Shown piece by piece: positions 45,000 to 56,739 of a DNA stretch of 64,000 bases. Location: assembly GCF_902635505.1 (NCBI RefSeq), contig NC_045428.1:216870301-216934300 (forward strand), written 5' to 3'. Position numbers and translations under genes: made by a program. This DNA is from Sarcophilus harrisii (lineage: Eukaryota; Chordata; Mammalia; Dasyuromorphia; Dasyuridae). Numbering within the stretch: position 1 is the stretch's first letter; the number at the start of each line of letters is the position of its first letter. The notes beneath the pieces were generated by a model that searched no databases, was not told where the DNA came from, and worked only from the letters and a program-made list of their open reading frames with translations.

Positions 45000-45372
45000 A
45001 TGGAAAAAAAAAATGTACCACTTCACAACTCTCAACTTTGCTGAGAAAACAGGAAAAGATAGTGATGAATGTTGAAGAGAATGTGGGAAAACTGGGACAC
45101 TAATGCATTGTTGGTAGGTTTGTGAAAAGATGTATTCTGGAGAGTAATTTCAAAAAAATGCCCAAAGGGAAATTGTGCAAGCCCTTGGATTCAGTAGTGA
45201 ATTTATTGGGTCTGTATGCGAAAGAGCCAAAAGGACACATGTGTAAAAATGTTTGTAACAGTCCTTTTTGTAGTGGTAAGAACTTAAACATTGTGTGTAT
45301 GCTCCTCAGTTGAGGAAAAGTTGAATAAGCTATGGTATATGAATGTATTGGGATATTATTGTTCGCTAAGAA
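45000..45372 (+). mobile_element. L1 3' end fragment, sense
   Basis: It aligns with 61,930-62,300 of the intact L1: 'gaatgtgggaaaactgggac', 'acactaatgcattgttggta', then 'gctatggtatatgaatg' and 'gttcgctaagaaatgatga'. The following sequence at 45,373 is the 5' end of another L1-type element, a head-to-tail junction. Confidence 0.8.
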
Positions 45373-46496
45373 ATGATGATGGAGGGGGGACCATTCTGGG
45401 AAGATAGCAGAGTAGGTTAATTTCAAATTCTCCAAATTTCCTGTTCCACAAAGAGAACAACTTTTCACTTCAAGATGGACATAGACTAGTGAAAAATTAA
45501 GATGACTTGAGGCAGAACAGGGTTTCTCCAGTTACAACTTGATAAATCTGAAAAAAAGATCCCTGGCCAGAATTAACCAGTGTGAGGAGCAGATAGTTCA
45601 TAGCTAGAACAGAGAATATTCAAGTGGGGAGCCCTGGGGCTAGCTGCCTTTGGCTGGAACCTCAGCAGGACCCAAAGAAACTTTCATTTATCAGATGACT
45701 TGTAAAGTTTAACTTTGAGTACAGCCTAGTGAGGGAACTTCAAATGATAGGGAACACAGGCCTGGCTGGTGGGGTTGCAGGGACAAGCCCCAAGGTGAGA
45801 AGAAACCAGCACACCTGTGAGTGCAGGTGCTTTCAGTGGGCAGGGATGGTGCTGGATGCAGGCACTTGTTGAAGGATGGAGCTCTTAGTTTGGGGTTCTA
45901 GTTTGGACAGTAGAGCTCAAGTTAAGTTAAATGCATCATATCCCCACCACTCAATTAGAGGTGCTTAGGCTTATAGCTAATTTAAACAAGAATAAACTTG
46001 CAAAAAACAACCCCACCATAGTAATGTATTATGGGAACAGGGAAGACCGGGTTCATCTTCAGAGGATAACAGTGAAATAAAAAAGTTTCAACCCAAAGAG
46101 TAATACAAAATGGCTCCAAGCCCAAAGAGAATTTACAAAAGAACTCAAAGAATTTAAAAATCTAATGAGAGACATTGAGGCAAATATTAAAAACTAAAAA
46201 GAAAAAAAATGAAAAAGTTAAACTAGAAAAGGAGATAGAATCTCAACACATAAAAATAACTTGGATAAGGAGAATCCAGTAAGGGTATGAGAGATCAAGA
46301 AGCAACCAAACAGATTTTAGAGAATGATAAAAGTAGGTCAGAATGTGAAACACCTTATGAGAGAGTATTACACCTGGAGAACAGATCAAGAGAAACTGAA
46401 CTACCTGAAAGCTGTGACCAAAAAAAAAAAAAAAAAAAAAAAAAGACTTTAACACAATTATTCAAGAAATAATCCAAGAAAACTGTCCTGCAGTAA

Positions 46497-46985
46497 TATT
46501 GATGAGGGCAGGGTAGCGAAGGAGAGGTGTGGCAGGAATGGGTGAGAGTTTCCTTGTTCTCCAAGGCATGGGTTTGCAGTGAAGGAAATTCACTTACTCA
46601 AAAGCTGTGATTTAAAAAAAAAAAAAAAAAGCTTTTATTATAAGAGACACCAAAATAAAGGTTTCTTAGTTGGCAATATCATTCTTGAGAGAGAAGTGAT
46701 TTTGCAAAGAGACACTTTCTGAAGGCCTATTTTATACAGGAATCTAAGAATAGGTAAGACCATTTGAATTTGTATATGAAAAGAGACTTTTTCTGGAGAT
46801 TCATCTTCCTGTTTCCAGAGGGTGTGAGACCATTTGAGTTTGTATATGAAAAGAGACATTCTCTGAAGACTCATCCTGTCTCCAGAGGATGCAAGACCAT
46901 TTGAGTTTGTGTAATTTTTTGTTGATGATTTTACATAACTTTACAGGGCTGTCTCAGGTCAGCATTTTACTCTGATCCAAAGTAC
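46497..46985. mobile_element. Unclassified insertion within the L1 ORF1 remnant
   Basis: About 490 bp of non-L1 sequence between ORF1 halves, flanked by 'atgagg' on both sides (46,502 and 46,986), which could be a 6 bp target-site duplication. It contains an A run and 2.5 copies of a ~70 bp repeat. Size and duplication length would suit an LTR-type fossil, but clear TG...CA ends are not seen, so the class stays open. Confidence 0.35.
46750..46915 (+). repeat. Tandem repeat, ~65-70 bp, about 2.5 copies
   Basis: The phrase 'agaccatttgaatttgtat' with minor variants recurs near 46,757, 46,828 and 46,891, each of the first two followed by 'atgaaaagagac' and a Cys-type 'ttccagagg' segment. Confidence 0.75.
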
Positions 46986-47583
46986 ATGAGGAGAAAGTGG
47001 AAACAGAAAAAAAAATGCACCAATCACCACCTCAAAGAGATCCCTTTTGGAAAACACAGGGATATTATCAAATTTCAAAACCTGCAGATCAAAGAAAATT
47101 TTGCAAGGAAAAAAAAAACATTCAAATGCCTTGATGCTACCAGTAGAATTGTGCAGAATTTATTATTAGCCATAATAACATACTGCTGGACCTGTAATAT
47201 ATACTGACTATCAAAAGAATTGCTATTGTGGCTAAAAATATATCTAGCAAAAATATATTGAAAAAAATGGACATTCAACAAACTTCCAGTTTTTCAGGAC
47301 TTTCTATCAACCAAAATTAAACTTAATAGAAAATTTAACACGTAAAAACCAATATCTAAAGAAGCAATTGCAAAGAAAACATGGATAAAATTTTTTCTTA
47401 TATAAGATATAGATGAAATGTTAAATAAAGATAATTGTAAAATGTAGATAAAATTGTACCACTTTGAAGCTTGTACCTATACAAAAGAGTGAAGGGAAGG
47501 AATATGTCCTTACGTCTCTTCTTTTTGTCTCTATCTCTATATGCATATACCTCTCTTCTCTCAAAATCTTCCTTTTGTTTCAG

Positions 47584-47673
47584 AAAAGCAAAGAAGAATC
47601 AGAAGTGGAAAATGACATTGAAATGGAAAATATCAGTCTACAAGAAAATGGTCAAAAAGAACCGTCACAATAA
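47584..47673 (+). CDS. Acidic X-like exon of module G
   Basis: The acceptor CCTTTTGTTTCAG precedes 47,584. The phase-0 frame KSKEESEVENDIEMENISLQ continues ENGQKEPSQ to a stop at 47,671-47,673. The Glu-rich character and phase-0 start match X exons at 12,201 and 15,912. No good phase-2 donor is visible before the stop, so it is either a last exon or a decayed X exon. Confidence 0.35.
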   Translation, partial: KSKEESEVENDIEMENISLQENGQKEPSQ

Positions 47674-48486
47674 TAGAATGTATCATTGAAGATAAAATAT
47701 AATTAGTGAGAAAAATATCAACAATGAAGAAATTAATAATATGGAGATTATCACCAAAAACAAACAAACAAGCAAAAATACCCACTGGTTATTCCATCAT
47801 TTCACTGGTAGGAATTTGGCACAACTCTTGACTTACAGGTACGGTTATATGCAATTAATAGGATTTCTGAACTGTGGAATTTTTAAAATAAACAATGTGG
47901 CAGCATTTTGGTGAAGTTCTACAAATAGCAATGGGCACCAATTTTACTTCTGTCATCCCTTTCTTGGGAATATACCAGCTGAAGTATAATATGCAAACAA
48001 CTAAAAAGAGAAATTATGTTCCAATAAAGTTTCTATTAGTATTCCTTTCTCAATTCAAAATCAGGAGATACAATGCCTGACAAGTTGAGAACGTGAAAAA
48101 ATTTTAGATCATATACTAGAAATTAAAATTGATCATTATGAAGAAAATCTAGAAACATATCTGCATTGTTTTGATCATAAAAAACATAAAACCAGAATAT
48201 TTTATGTTAGTCCAGAAACTATCCACAATGAACATAGATATGTTCAATTAAAAAATAAAATACAAATAGTGATGGAGAAAATATCAGAAGGACACACAAG
48301 AGAATGACTGATAAGCAGTTGTTTATTTTATATATAAATGTAAATGAATGTAATGTGGTATTCAGTATTTCTGCAACTATTATCAGGAAGATAATTGAGA
48401 TAGAAGTCAAACCTCTTGGTAATCAAGTAAGAACAATCACCACTTCAAAAAAGAAAACCAAAAACACTGTTGCTTTTGTTATCCAG

Positions 48487-48579
48487 AGAAAATAAAATCA
48501 AAGAGGGAAAATGTTAAGAAAAAGACATTTGGAAAAGAGAACTGAGGAATACAGAGTAATCACAGAAATATATGCAATG
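48487..48579 (+). pseudogene. Decayed Y exon of module G
   Basis: The acceptor TTTTGTTATCCAG and the donor GTGAGT at 48,580 bracket 93 nt at the position of exon Y, but every frame that would join X meets a stop. The purine-rich, Lys/Glu-type content is like Y. Best called a relic exon. Confidence 0.4.
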
Positions 48580-48779
48580 GTGAGTAGATTCGATTCATGG
48601 TTTCTTTCCTGTTTTGTGAATGATGTATCTTTTCCCCCCATTTCATGTAAAACGTATTTTAAAATCAGGTTTTTTTGTAATTCTAAGTGGTAATTTTTAT
48701 CTTTCTCTTTGGGTTCCTCTCCCTAGGATATTAAATGGTATTAATCATGGATGTGCAGTCATGCAAAATGTTTTTTTTC

Positions 48780-49830
48780 CATATTGTTTTTATGTTGTGA
48801 AAGAAAATATTGACAACCCCCCCAAAAAAAAAAGAGAAAGGAAAAAAATGAAATGAAAAATAACATGCTTTGATCTGCATTTAAAGTCCATCAGTTCTCT
48901 GTATGTGCATAGCATTTTTCATCATGGGTTCTCTGGAATTGTCTTAGTTTATTGTATTATGGAGAATTGCTAAGTCATTCATAGTTGAATACTTTGCAAT
49001 GTTGCTATTTCTGTGTACAATGTTTGTTTCTGCTCAGTTCATTTTAAATTAGTTCACATAATTCTTTCCAAGTTTTTTTCTGAAATCAGCATGCTCATCA
49101 TTTCTTATACCACACAAGCAATCCATAAAAATTACATACTACAGCATGTTCTGCAATTTCCCATCTGATTTATATAACCTCAGTTTCAACCACTGCATTT
49201 CCACAAACAGAATAGGTAAAGATATATTTGGAAATATCTTTTTTTATAAAAGGAATATCATATAGTAGTGATATTGCTGAATTAAAGGGGATGGAGAATT
49301 TTATCTTTTTTTACACCTTTGAATTAATTTCCAGCATATTTGAATCAGTTTATACCTCCATCAACTGTGTTCATGTCACAGTTTCCCCACATTCCTCCAA
49401 CATTTACCAAACTTAATTTATTTTGCTTTTTTTTCTAATCTTTGGTGTTTTTATGGCATATTTTCACGTGACTACACATGAGTTTGGATTCTTCATCTGA
49501 AAACTGTTTAGAATCATTGAGTATTTATCAATTGGGAAAGGACTCCTATTCCCATAAAACTGGTCAACTTCTTTATATATTTGAGAACTAATGTTCTCTG
49601 TCCCTTTTTTGGCTGTGGATGTCCCTTACCACTACTCCATGACAGAAAGGAAATTATATTTTACATGAAGAATTAATCTTCCTTACTTAGCCATGCTTCC
49701 AGGGCTCATCTAATTAAACTATTTATGATGCTGTTTTAAACCTACTTAGTGTCTAAATGTTTTTCCATTTTTGTTGTAGTTTGTCTAAGACAAGGAGCCC
49801 TTCTCCTACTAACTTGTATTCTTGGATTCC
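48780..49830 (-). mobile_element. L1 3' UTR and end of ORF2, antisense
   Basis: Old antisense L1: 'cagttctctgtatgtgcata', 'cattcctccaacattta', 'gagtatttatcaattggga' and 'cttccagggctcatc' follow the order of the antisense L1s at 6,955-7,487 and 13,330-14,520. Heavily diverged. Confidence 0.65.
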
Positions 49831-50219
49831 TTGAATAATAGAGAGAGAATAGAGAAACAATTGACTTGTTTCTCAGATCTTGGTTCTCCAGCCTATTTTC
49901 TTCATCGGCCTATCTTTTTTCTTTTCCTTTTTTTCTCTATGACCCAAGAATATTAATGAAAACTGTTTTGGAATATAGTTTGTCTTGTGAATATAATGAG
50001 CTCTTTTTGAGTGAAAAACTTCAACAGCTATTTCATTGACAAATCAGCTTTTTCTCAGTTTTGTAGTGCCTTGCTTCTATTCCACTTTTGAACTGCATTC
50101 CCACATACAGATTCTACCCCTTCCTAACTTAATATTTCTCTTTTCTGGTGCCATTTCTATCTAATTGTGGACCTTTCATTTTTCTACACTGGATCATCAT
50201 TTATCTTCCACTCAATGAG

Positions 50220-50530
50220 ATCGAGTGTCTTCTAACATTCTGTATCATGTCCTTTCTCTTTCTGATCTCATGACTTCTTTGGGAGTAAACAATTATGTCT
50301 CCATAGAAAATTCCCAGATCTACAGAAATTAAAATGCACTGTCAGTTTCTTGAGTTTCACGTTCAGTCAATCAATCAATCAATCTATCAGTCAATCAACA
50401 TGCATTCTGATCCTCCACGCATTCTAATTCTAATCTTTCTCCAAAACCTCCCTTTCCACTACATTTTATTCCTTTTATTGAGGATGCTTCCTACTGCTCA
50501 GTCATCTAGATCTCTGTACCCAAAAATTTT
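50220..50530 (+). mobile_element. LINE-2 ORF2 fragment, sense
   Basis: 'tgatctcatgacttctttgg', a CTCCATxxA-type stretch, and 'attcccagatctaca' resemble the L2 reverse-transcriptase stretch that in good copies encodes YADDTQIY. Old, and interrupted by a CAAT microsatellite. Confidence 0.45.
50365..50400 (+). repeat. (CAAT)n microsatellite
   Basis: A short run of CAAT units with TATC/AGTC variants. Confidence 0.85.
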
Positions 50531-52699
50531 TTTTCCTCTTCATTCTCCCTCAATATATGTATATATCATCATAATAGTTCTGAAATCATGTCACTTTTTG
50601 TTTTGTAACATATCTGGTACTTATGACTTTCCCCCCTATTCTCAGTAATACTAATTTTGGAAATAAATGGCTTTTCATATTTCTTGAATTCACCACAACA
50701 TCACTTAATTGTTCCATCTCCCACTAAAAGTTTCCATATGCAACCTAAATGAAACCAACCAATCCAGAAAATACATCCAGGAAAGATAATCTAAGGATTT
50801 TAGGACTACTTGATAGCAATGATTTTTTAAAAAGAGCTTGAACATTATCTTTCAAGGAATCATCAAATAAAACTGTCCAAGTATCCTGTCTTATGATTTC
50901 TAAGCATAAATTACAGGAGGAGAAGTTAAAGAGGAAGAGAGCAGTGGCCTAGGACTTACATTTCACAAAGGGCTATTCAAGTGAACTGATAAAATATATG
51001 GAAGAAGCCACATGTGGGAGCAGTATCACAAAAACCTAGACAGGAAAGCCTATCCAGTAGAGTAGAAGGATCAACAGTGTCCAAGTTTGCAGAGAAATCA
51101 AGAAAGAGAAGGACTAAGAGGATGCCTTTGTTTTTGAACAAACGTCATCATGAGTACCTTGGGATGGAGAGTATAATTTAGTACTGTAGGACATGACAAA
51201 TTAAAAAAAATTAGAGTAGCCCAGATAAACATTTATCAAACTAACAAAGAATGAAATTAGGAGAATATGATCTATAACTAAAATTCCTGTCAATCAACCC
51301 AGCACTGAAAGACTGTGATTCTCATATTAACTGTATTGGAATAATCTTCTCCCTTGCTTAAAAATAGAAAACATATTACATTTCCCTCTATTTAATAAGG
51401 TCACTGTGTGTTATAGATATAGAATGTTCTGTATTCATCAGAATCATCATTGCACTTATGGGAATACTTTTTGCTGAATGGTTTATGAAGTGAATGTAAG
51501 ATTTATTTATTGGTATAACTATGTGTACATATGCACATATCCCATGCATGGGAAATTGTTCAATAGTGCAAGGAAGGGGATAAATATGAGAATGACCAAT
51601 TTATAAATACATAATATACTAATTCCCTTTATAAAAAAAAAACTTCCCCTCAAAAATAAATGATGTGATGAGTTTTTATAATGCTTACTAGAAGTTTTAA
51701 GTAATAGACATTTTGGAAAGAATAGTAAATACATATTATTACCACTTGCTGAAAAAAAAACTTCACTAATTCACTATTCCTAGGAACAAGGGAGTGGCCC
51801 TGTCTCTCTACAGAAATATTTATTGCAACACTAATATGAGGATTATTTATTCTTTTTCATTTTTATTCTTTTTTTTTCTACATTTTCCTCACTATATTCC
51901 ACATTGTTCAGGAGGGTGCACACAAACAGGCCTTGAAGACACCATTTTGAAATACAAATAGGAAAAGTACCCCAGAATTGGACTCTCACTGTGGTATAAA
52001 TTCTTTTTATTTTTTTAAATTAAATTAAATTAAATTTAAATTATTTTTGTCCTTCAAAAAGATCTCCGTTGTCTTCTTCAAAAGTATTTTTCTTCTCGTT
52101 TTTTATTTTCTGAATTCATTTTCTCTGGAAAACAAAAACAGCATTTGTATTTTGTTGGTTTTTAAGTGGGGAGAGTGCTATCTTGGATATCAAGAGTCTT
52201 GGCTTTTATCCCTGTTCTTCTACAGATATCGCTGAGTGTACTGAGTATATCATATACCTTTTCTAACATTATCATAATATCGACAATTTCCTATCAGTTA
52301 TTATCCAGGTGCATTCCCTTTAAACTTCTGTTCATTTATCACTATCTAGATAATATTTCCCTTTTAATCCAAAGTGTAAAAATTAATCTCTATTCTATTA
52401 TTCTGAGTTTTGGTTTATTTCTTCCTCATATAAATTTGGACATGTTGCTAGAATTTTCTTTTTTCCTTATAGAGATCCATCTCAATTGCTGCTGTTGTTG
52501 TTCTTTGTGGATGATCTAGAATGACTTCAGAAAGAAAATGCCAGAATTTCATTAACTTGTCTGGTCTTTTAGTCATCTCTAGGCTTGGGGAGTAACCAAA
52601 AGAATAGTACTAGGTTATTTAAACATAACCTCCCTTTTTACTTATTAGCATAATACACTCCTTTTTGGTATTTTCACAATAAAGGGATGAATAACAAAG
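50531..52699. other. Largely unclassified AT-rich sequence
   Basis: No supported exon. A (TAAAT)n-like run sits at 52,013-52,044. A 117-codon frame (52,166-52,519) is rich in Ile, Leu and Ser and lacks splice or start support. The stretch at 51,060-51,130 ('gtttgcagagaaatcaagaa') resembles an ancient dispersed mammalian repeat I could not name. Confidence 0.4.
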
Positions 52700-53700
52700 G
52701 GTACAAAGGTGGGGGATATACTTTTTTTTTTGTAAATTCACAAGGATACTGTCACAATTATTGCCAGAAACATTTCATCTTTCTGAAATCCCATTAGTAT
52801 GACATAACTATACCTTTGTTCCAAAGTTAAATGAATGTGGAAATTTCATAAAGATGTTTCTTGTCCATTAAATTTTCTTTTCTGGTGATATCTTCATTCT
52901 CAATATTTTTCTTTAAGGAAAAACATTTTTAGAAAAAGAAATAAAATTATTTTAAAGAAATGAAAATTCACATATTTGAGCTGAGACTAACTTGAGGTTC
53001 TATGATAATTTTTTTTCAAGCAGAAAATATTTCTGGAGGAAATAAACTTTCTTTTCTAGCACCCCTCATGGAAGAACCTGTGAATATGCAATATAAAATG
53101 TGAATCAACTTCAAAAGAGTGCAGTTGCAATCAAGAAAAAGTCAGTATTTCTTAAACAGTCAATCTAATATACCAAGAAACCCAGTGCCCCTACAACATG
53201 TCAAATTTACAAACACAGAAAGAATATCCTATAGGATTTCTTTAATTTTAATTTCATGCTCAATGAAAACAATTTTGTAAACATAAAAGAACAAATATGA
53301 TCCAAAAAAAGAGATGTGAGGTGAGACTCCCAACCCTCACTCCTTTGCAAAGGAGGATGAAATGCAAGGTGGTACAACATAGCTTATATTTATTCAATTA
53401 ATTCACTGATTTTAACAATTGTTTTCTGTTTGATTTTAACAATTGTTTTCTGTTTGTTTGTTTTCGCTTTTATATTAGAACAAAGTGTGTGGGGAACTCT
53501 GAGAGAGAGGTGTCACACTAGGAGAAACTTGTTCTGTTTAAAAAAACACAACCTGTAAAAATTTCTTTCAAACAGTGTTTTCAAAAGCCCAGGCAAGAAG
53601 TGATAGGAGTTTAAATAGTTTAAATAAAAGAAAGTAATCTTCCTGTGACAATAGAGAAAGTAGTAAATGCAAAAGAATCAAAAGTAACAAAATTTGATAA
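52700..53700 (-). repeat. Old inverted X/Y module (module D)
   Basis: The segment 'tttttcaagcagaaaatatt' with the 'gtgaatcaacttc' phrase nearby (53,010-53,115) matches copy C at 62,850-63,050, and 'gaaatcccattagtatgaca' matches 55,910-55,930. It is therefore in the same orientation as C and inverted to B. On the minus strand an acceptor-like site near 52,920 is followed by a charged frame KNIENEDITRKENLMDKKH that could be an X relic. More diverged than A, B and C. Confidence 0.5.
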
Positions 53701-54742
53701 CTGACAAGATGGGCTATAGATATAAATGAAGTTACAAGCAGAGATCAATGACTTTAGGCAATGCAGTCCTCTCTTCCTCCCCTCACACTCTTCCCATCAG
53801 GATAAAACACTGAAGCTTCATGGTTAAAACCCTGTGAGGAAGTGCTTGGTAATTGAAAATCTTTTGTATCCTATCCATCATGATGAGCCACTACTGAGAC
53901 TTGATAATTGTCTGGTCAGTGACTCATCAAGGAAACTGTGCCTTTTAGTGCATGCATGTGGGAGATAAGGAAAATTAATAAATGCATTCTAAGGCTCTCT
54001 TATTTCATTTTTGGTCAGATTTCCTTTTCTGTCAAAATCTCCACTTTTCTATTGTCTCAAATAAAGAAATGATCCCAGGAACTTTCTAAGGAATATGATG
54101 AATCCCATGACTGAGCCTCTCAGCTTTCAGGAAAACAAATCTGGATCGCTCCATTGAGTAGAGAGGACATATGCTACAGACTGAAAATGCTGCATACTCT
54201 TGTCAGATGCAAATCTATTGGCAGGTTGTACTGAACTGTTTGTCCATGATGTATAGAGGCAGGTATACTTGTGTAGCTATGTATATGTGTATATATGTAT
54301 ATGCATGTGTCTTTGCATTACAGAGAACTGTTCAGTGGTCAGTTTGTGTGAATCTGAGAATTGCATATTATCAATAAACACTACATATTCCACAATGCAA
54401 TTAATACCTTCTATACCATGTTTACTCCTGTTTCAAATCTTGACACTAGGAACAGAGGTTTGTAATAATGGAGAATATATACTGTTATGGCTAATTGAAA
54501 AGAATACTATTTACAAAGGTTTGAAAAGAATTTTGCAATTCAGAATTCATAGGAATAGGATTTATCGTCTTGCTGCAAAAACATCTGCAAAAAAAAAATG
54601 TTGGAGGCATTGCTTTTATTTCCTTTCTTTTTGTTCCTCAAAACCATCATAAACATTTCAAGAGAATACACACAAAAAGGCCCCAAAATAAATCCTTGTA
54701 GAATTGAAATGGGAAAAGTATGCATGAATTGGATTTTCTCAC

Positions 54743-54839
54743 CACAGCACACATCTCTTTCATGTCATTCAGAAATCTCTCTGTTTTCTCTTCTAAAATT
54801 GCTGTTTTGATCAGTTCTTGTTTTTTGAGTGCAGTTTCT
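54743..54839 (-). CDS. Coding exon Y, copy C (32 codons, minus strand)
   Basis: On the minus strand an acceptor TTGTTATTCTAG precedes 54,839 and a GTGAGA donor follows 54,743. One base plus 32 open codons reads ETALKKQELIKTAILEEKTE then RFLNDMKEMCAV. Seven of ten changed codons relative to A and B alter the residue, while about 350 bp of downstream flank is nearly identical. The frame and splice sites stayed intact, although the partner X exon in C looks broken, so it is unclear whether C is expressed. Confidence 0.45.
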
Positions 54840-55998
54840 CTAGAATAACAAAACCAGAACAATGAGTATTTTAAATAGACTAAATGCTGACTTTTGACAC
54901 TGACACTGACAAATCAATCAGGTATATTGGAATCCATTCACTGGCATCTCTGTAATATTGCCCAACCTCTTATCATGTAATGCCCGAGAAACTGAGCAAG
55001 ATAGAGATTAGAGAGTATTTAATAATTTATTAAATGGGAGAGATTTACTGGGACCAGATGGATCCATTGTTTGGTCCCAGGGCTGAATGAGACTATCATC
55101 TCCAAGAATCCAGCAAACAATGAGAGTTCTCAATGACATATATATACACATGGCTCAGACTCAGGATGGTAGGCTGAGGCAGGGGCAGAGTCAGGGTACT
55201 GAGAGCAGGAACAGGATCCTGACAGGGTGGGGTGAGCCTCCGGAGAGGGGGAGAGACATCTTGATGAGATGGTATCTGACACTCCAGTAGCTTAGGGTGG
55301 GGAGAGGCATTCTGATATTCTAAAACATAACATTTTTTATCCTTATCAAATATTCTGATAAAGAGGGAGGGGGAGTTTTGCAGGAGTGAGAAGCAGAGAA
55401 ACTGAGTTAGGTCAGGATAATTAGAGAAACTGAGAACTGTAGCATAACAGTCATTCAATTGTGTGTTCACTTGAACATTTTGTCCATTAGTCATTGTCTC
55501 TTTTAATTCTAAATATAATTATTCCATTATGGGTAGTTCCCAAAGTAATGGATACACTCTTATTCTAATTTGGTCTTTAGTACTCGTAAAGAATTCACAA
55601 CATGCTTTCCAGAATTTTTCCTTTTCTCAAATCGATTGATTTCAATTCCTGATATTATTTTAGGTTGATAATCTAGAATTTCCTCCAACACTCAATTTGT
55701 CAGGCCTTTAAATCAACTCAAGACTTTTGGAATGACAAAAGAATATCAATAGAAATGTTATCTGAATATATTTTTCTTTGTACAAACATTCAGTTTGGTA
55801 TATTCCCAGTAAAGGGCTAAGCACAATATAGGGACTATACATTGTAATTTTTATATAACTTCATCAAGATATTTTCCCTTTTTGTCTCCATAAGAAATTC
55901 TAACATTGTGAAATCCCACTAGTAGAACATATGTGTACCCAATTTTCCACAGAGGTGCTAGAGTCAAAGAACTTTGATTAATGTTTGCATTTTTGGTG

Positions 55999-56048
55999 TC
56001 ATTTTTCTCCTCAGCAACGTTTGCCTCTTCTGGAATAAAGTTTGCTTA
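55999..56048 (-). pseudogene. Exon X relic, copy C
   Basis: On the minus strand TTTCCCCTTTCAG leads straight into an in-frame TAA, then a segment that still encodes IPEEANVAEEKND-like sequence in the original register. The phase-2 donor used in copy B is also changed. The exon would not work as in B. Confidence 0.45.
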
Positions 56049-56100
56049 CTGAAAGGGGAAAAATAGATTTTTAGAAAGAACAAAATAAAATATATATTTT

Positions 56101-56114
56101 AAAAAGCAATGCCA
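56101..56114 (+). repeat. Target-site duplication, left copy
   Basis: 'aaaaagcaatgcca' is repeated at 62,790-62,803. The uninterrupted site is present in copy B (minus strand, near 15,853-15,870), which confirms the insertion point. Confidence 0.9.
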
Positions 56115-56739
56115 GACTTCCAGCCAAGATAGCAGCAAGGAGGCACACAGCTGTGTAAGCTCTGCATTTTCTCTCAGAATCCATCTCATTACAAGCCTCT
56201 GAATTAATGCCTGACTGAAAAAAAAACCCACAAACAGTTACCAAGAGAAGACATCCTTGACAATCGCCAGAAAAGGTCTGTTTTTGCTCGAGGGTGGGAT
56301 GGTTTTAGATTGGGCACAGGCTGAGGGCAGCAGCAGCGAGAGCTCAGCAGGCAGCTCACAGCCAAGCAGACTGGAGGGGGTTGGGGTGTGATCTGAGCCG
56401 TCTCTGCGGGGAGAGTTTCACTACAGGATTGGATACTTTGCCCTGGCAGCAAGTCAGTAGCCCAGCAGAGAAGCTAAAAACACCGGGGGTGAAGAATACA
56501 ACCCTAAACAGCTGGAGTTCCTTGGGACCGGCCACCCCTCCCCCACAGCATCTCAGCACGCTCTCAGAGTCTCAGAGCACAGGTTCAGCACAGTCCTGCT
56601 AGTGCCTCGCTGCCAACCCTGGAGTCTGTAGAGGAAGCTCCGTAACGCCACCCAGCACCTCCCCCAAAAGGCAGATTCCATTTGAGGTTTTTTTCCTTTT
56701 TTTTCTTTACTAGTTTGTCTCTAATTCTTCTCTGACAAA
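56115..56739 (+). promoter_or_regulatory. L1 5' UTR with presumed internal promoter
   Basis: GC-richer than the surroundings, starting 'gacttccagccaagatagca'. L1 5' UTRs carry internal promoters; that is family knowledge, and no specific factor site is claimed here. Confidence 0.7.
56451..56586 (+). repeat. 136 bp repeat, copy 1 (in the L1 5' UTR)
   Basis: From 'aagtcagtagcccagcagag' to 'cacaggttc'. Recurs at 58,284-58,419 with the same length and about five mismatches. Confidence 0.9.

Larger units (their letters stand above)
45373..47330 (+). mobile_element. L1/HAL1 5' UTR and ORF1 remnant, sense
   Basis: An L1-type GC-richer 5' UTR (45,373-46,090) starts with 'gaccattctgggaagatagc'. An ORF1 remnant (46,090-46,495 and 46,986-47,330) follows, with a stretch equivalent to KSLDTLFQEIIKENC near 46,440-46,490 and the ORF1 C-terminal part near 46,990-47,130. 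A 490 bp foreign segment interrupts it. No ORF2 is found before the next host module, so this may be another HAL1-like element. Confidence 0.6.
47464..48600 (+). repeat. Old X/Y module (module G)
   Basis: The order matches copy B: an acidic X-like exon (47,584), intron with 'attaataggatttctgaact' and 'tcctttctcaattc'-type landmarks, 'atgcctgacaagttgagaac' (also at 12,537), a 'agagaatgactgataagcag' segment, and a Y-like segment ending in GTGAGT at 48,580. It lies downstream of the putative gene end at 44.7 kb, in the same orientation. Confidence 0.55.

Noticed and set aside
46757-46915. CRISPR-like repeat array
   Set aside because: Only 2.5 imperfect copies with no regular unique spacers, in a eukaryotic repeat-rich context.
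50334-50648. 104-codon frame starting near the CAAT repeat
   Set aside because: Spans a microsatellite and an old L2 fragment; no splice or start evidence.
52166-52519. 117-codon hydrophobic frame that might be a membrane protein
   Set aside because: Ile/Leu/Ser-rich translation of AT-rich DNA, no start context, no splice sites, no homologous module elsewhere in the window.
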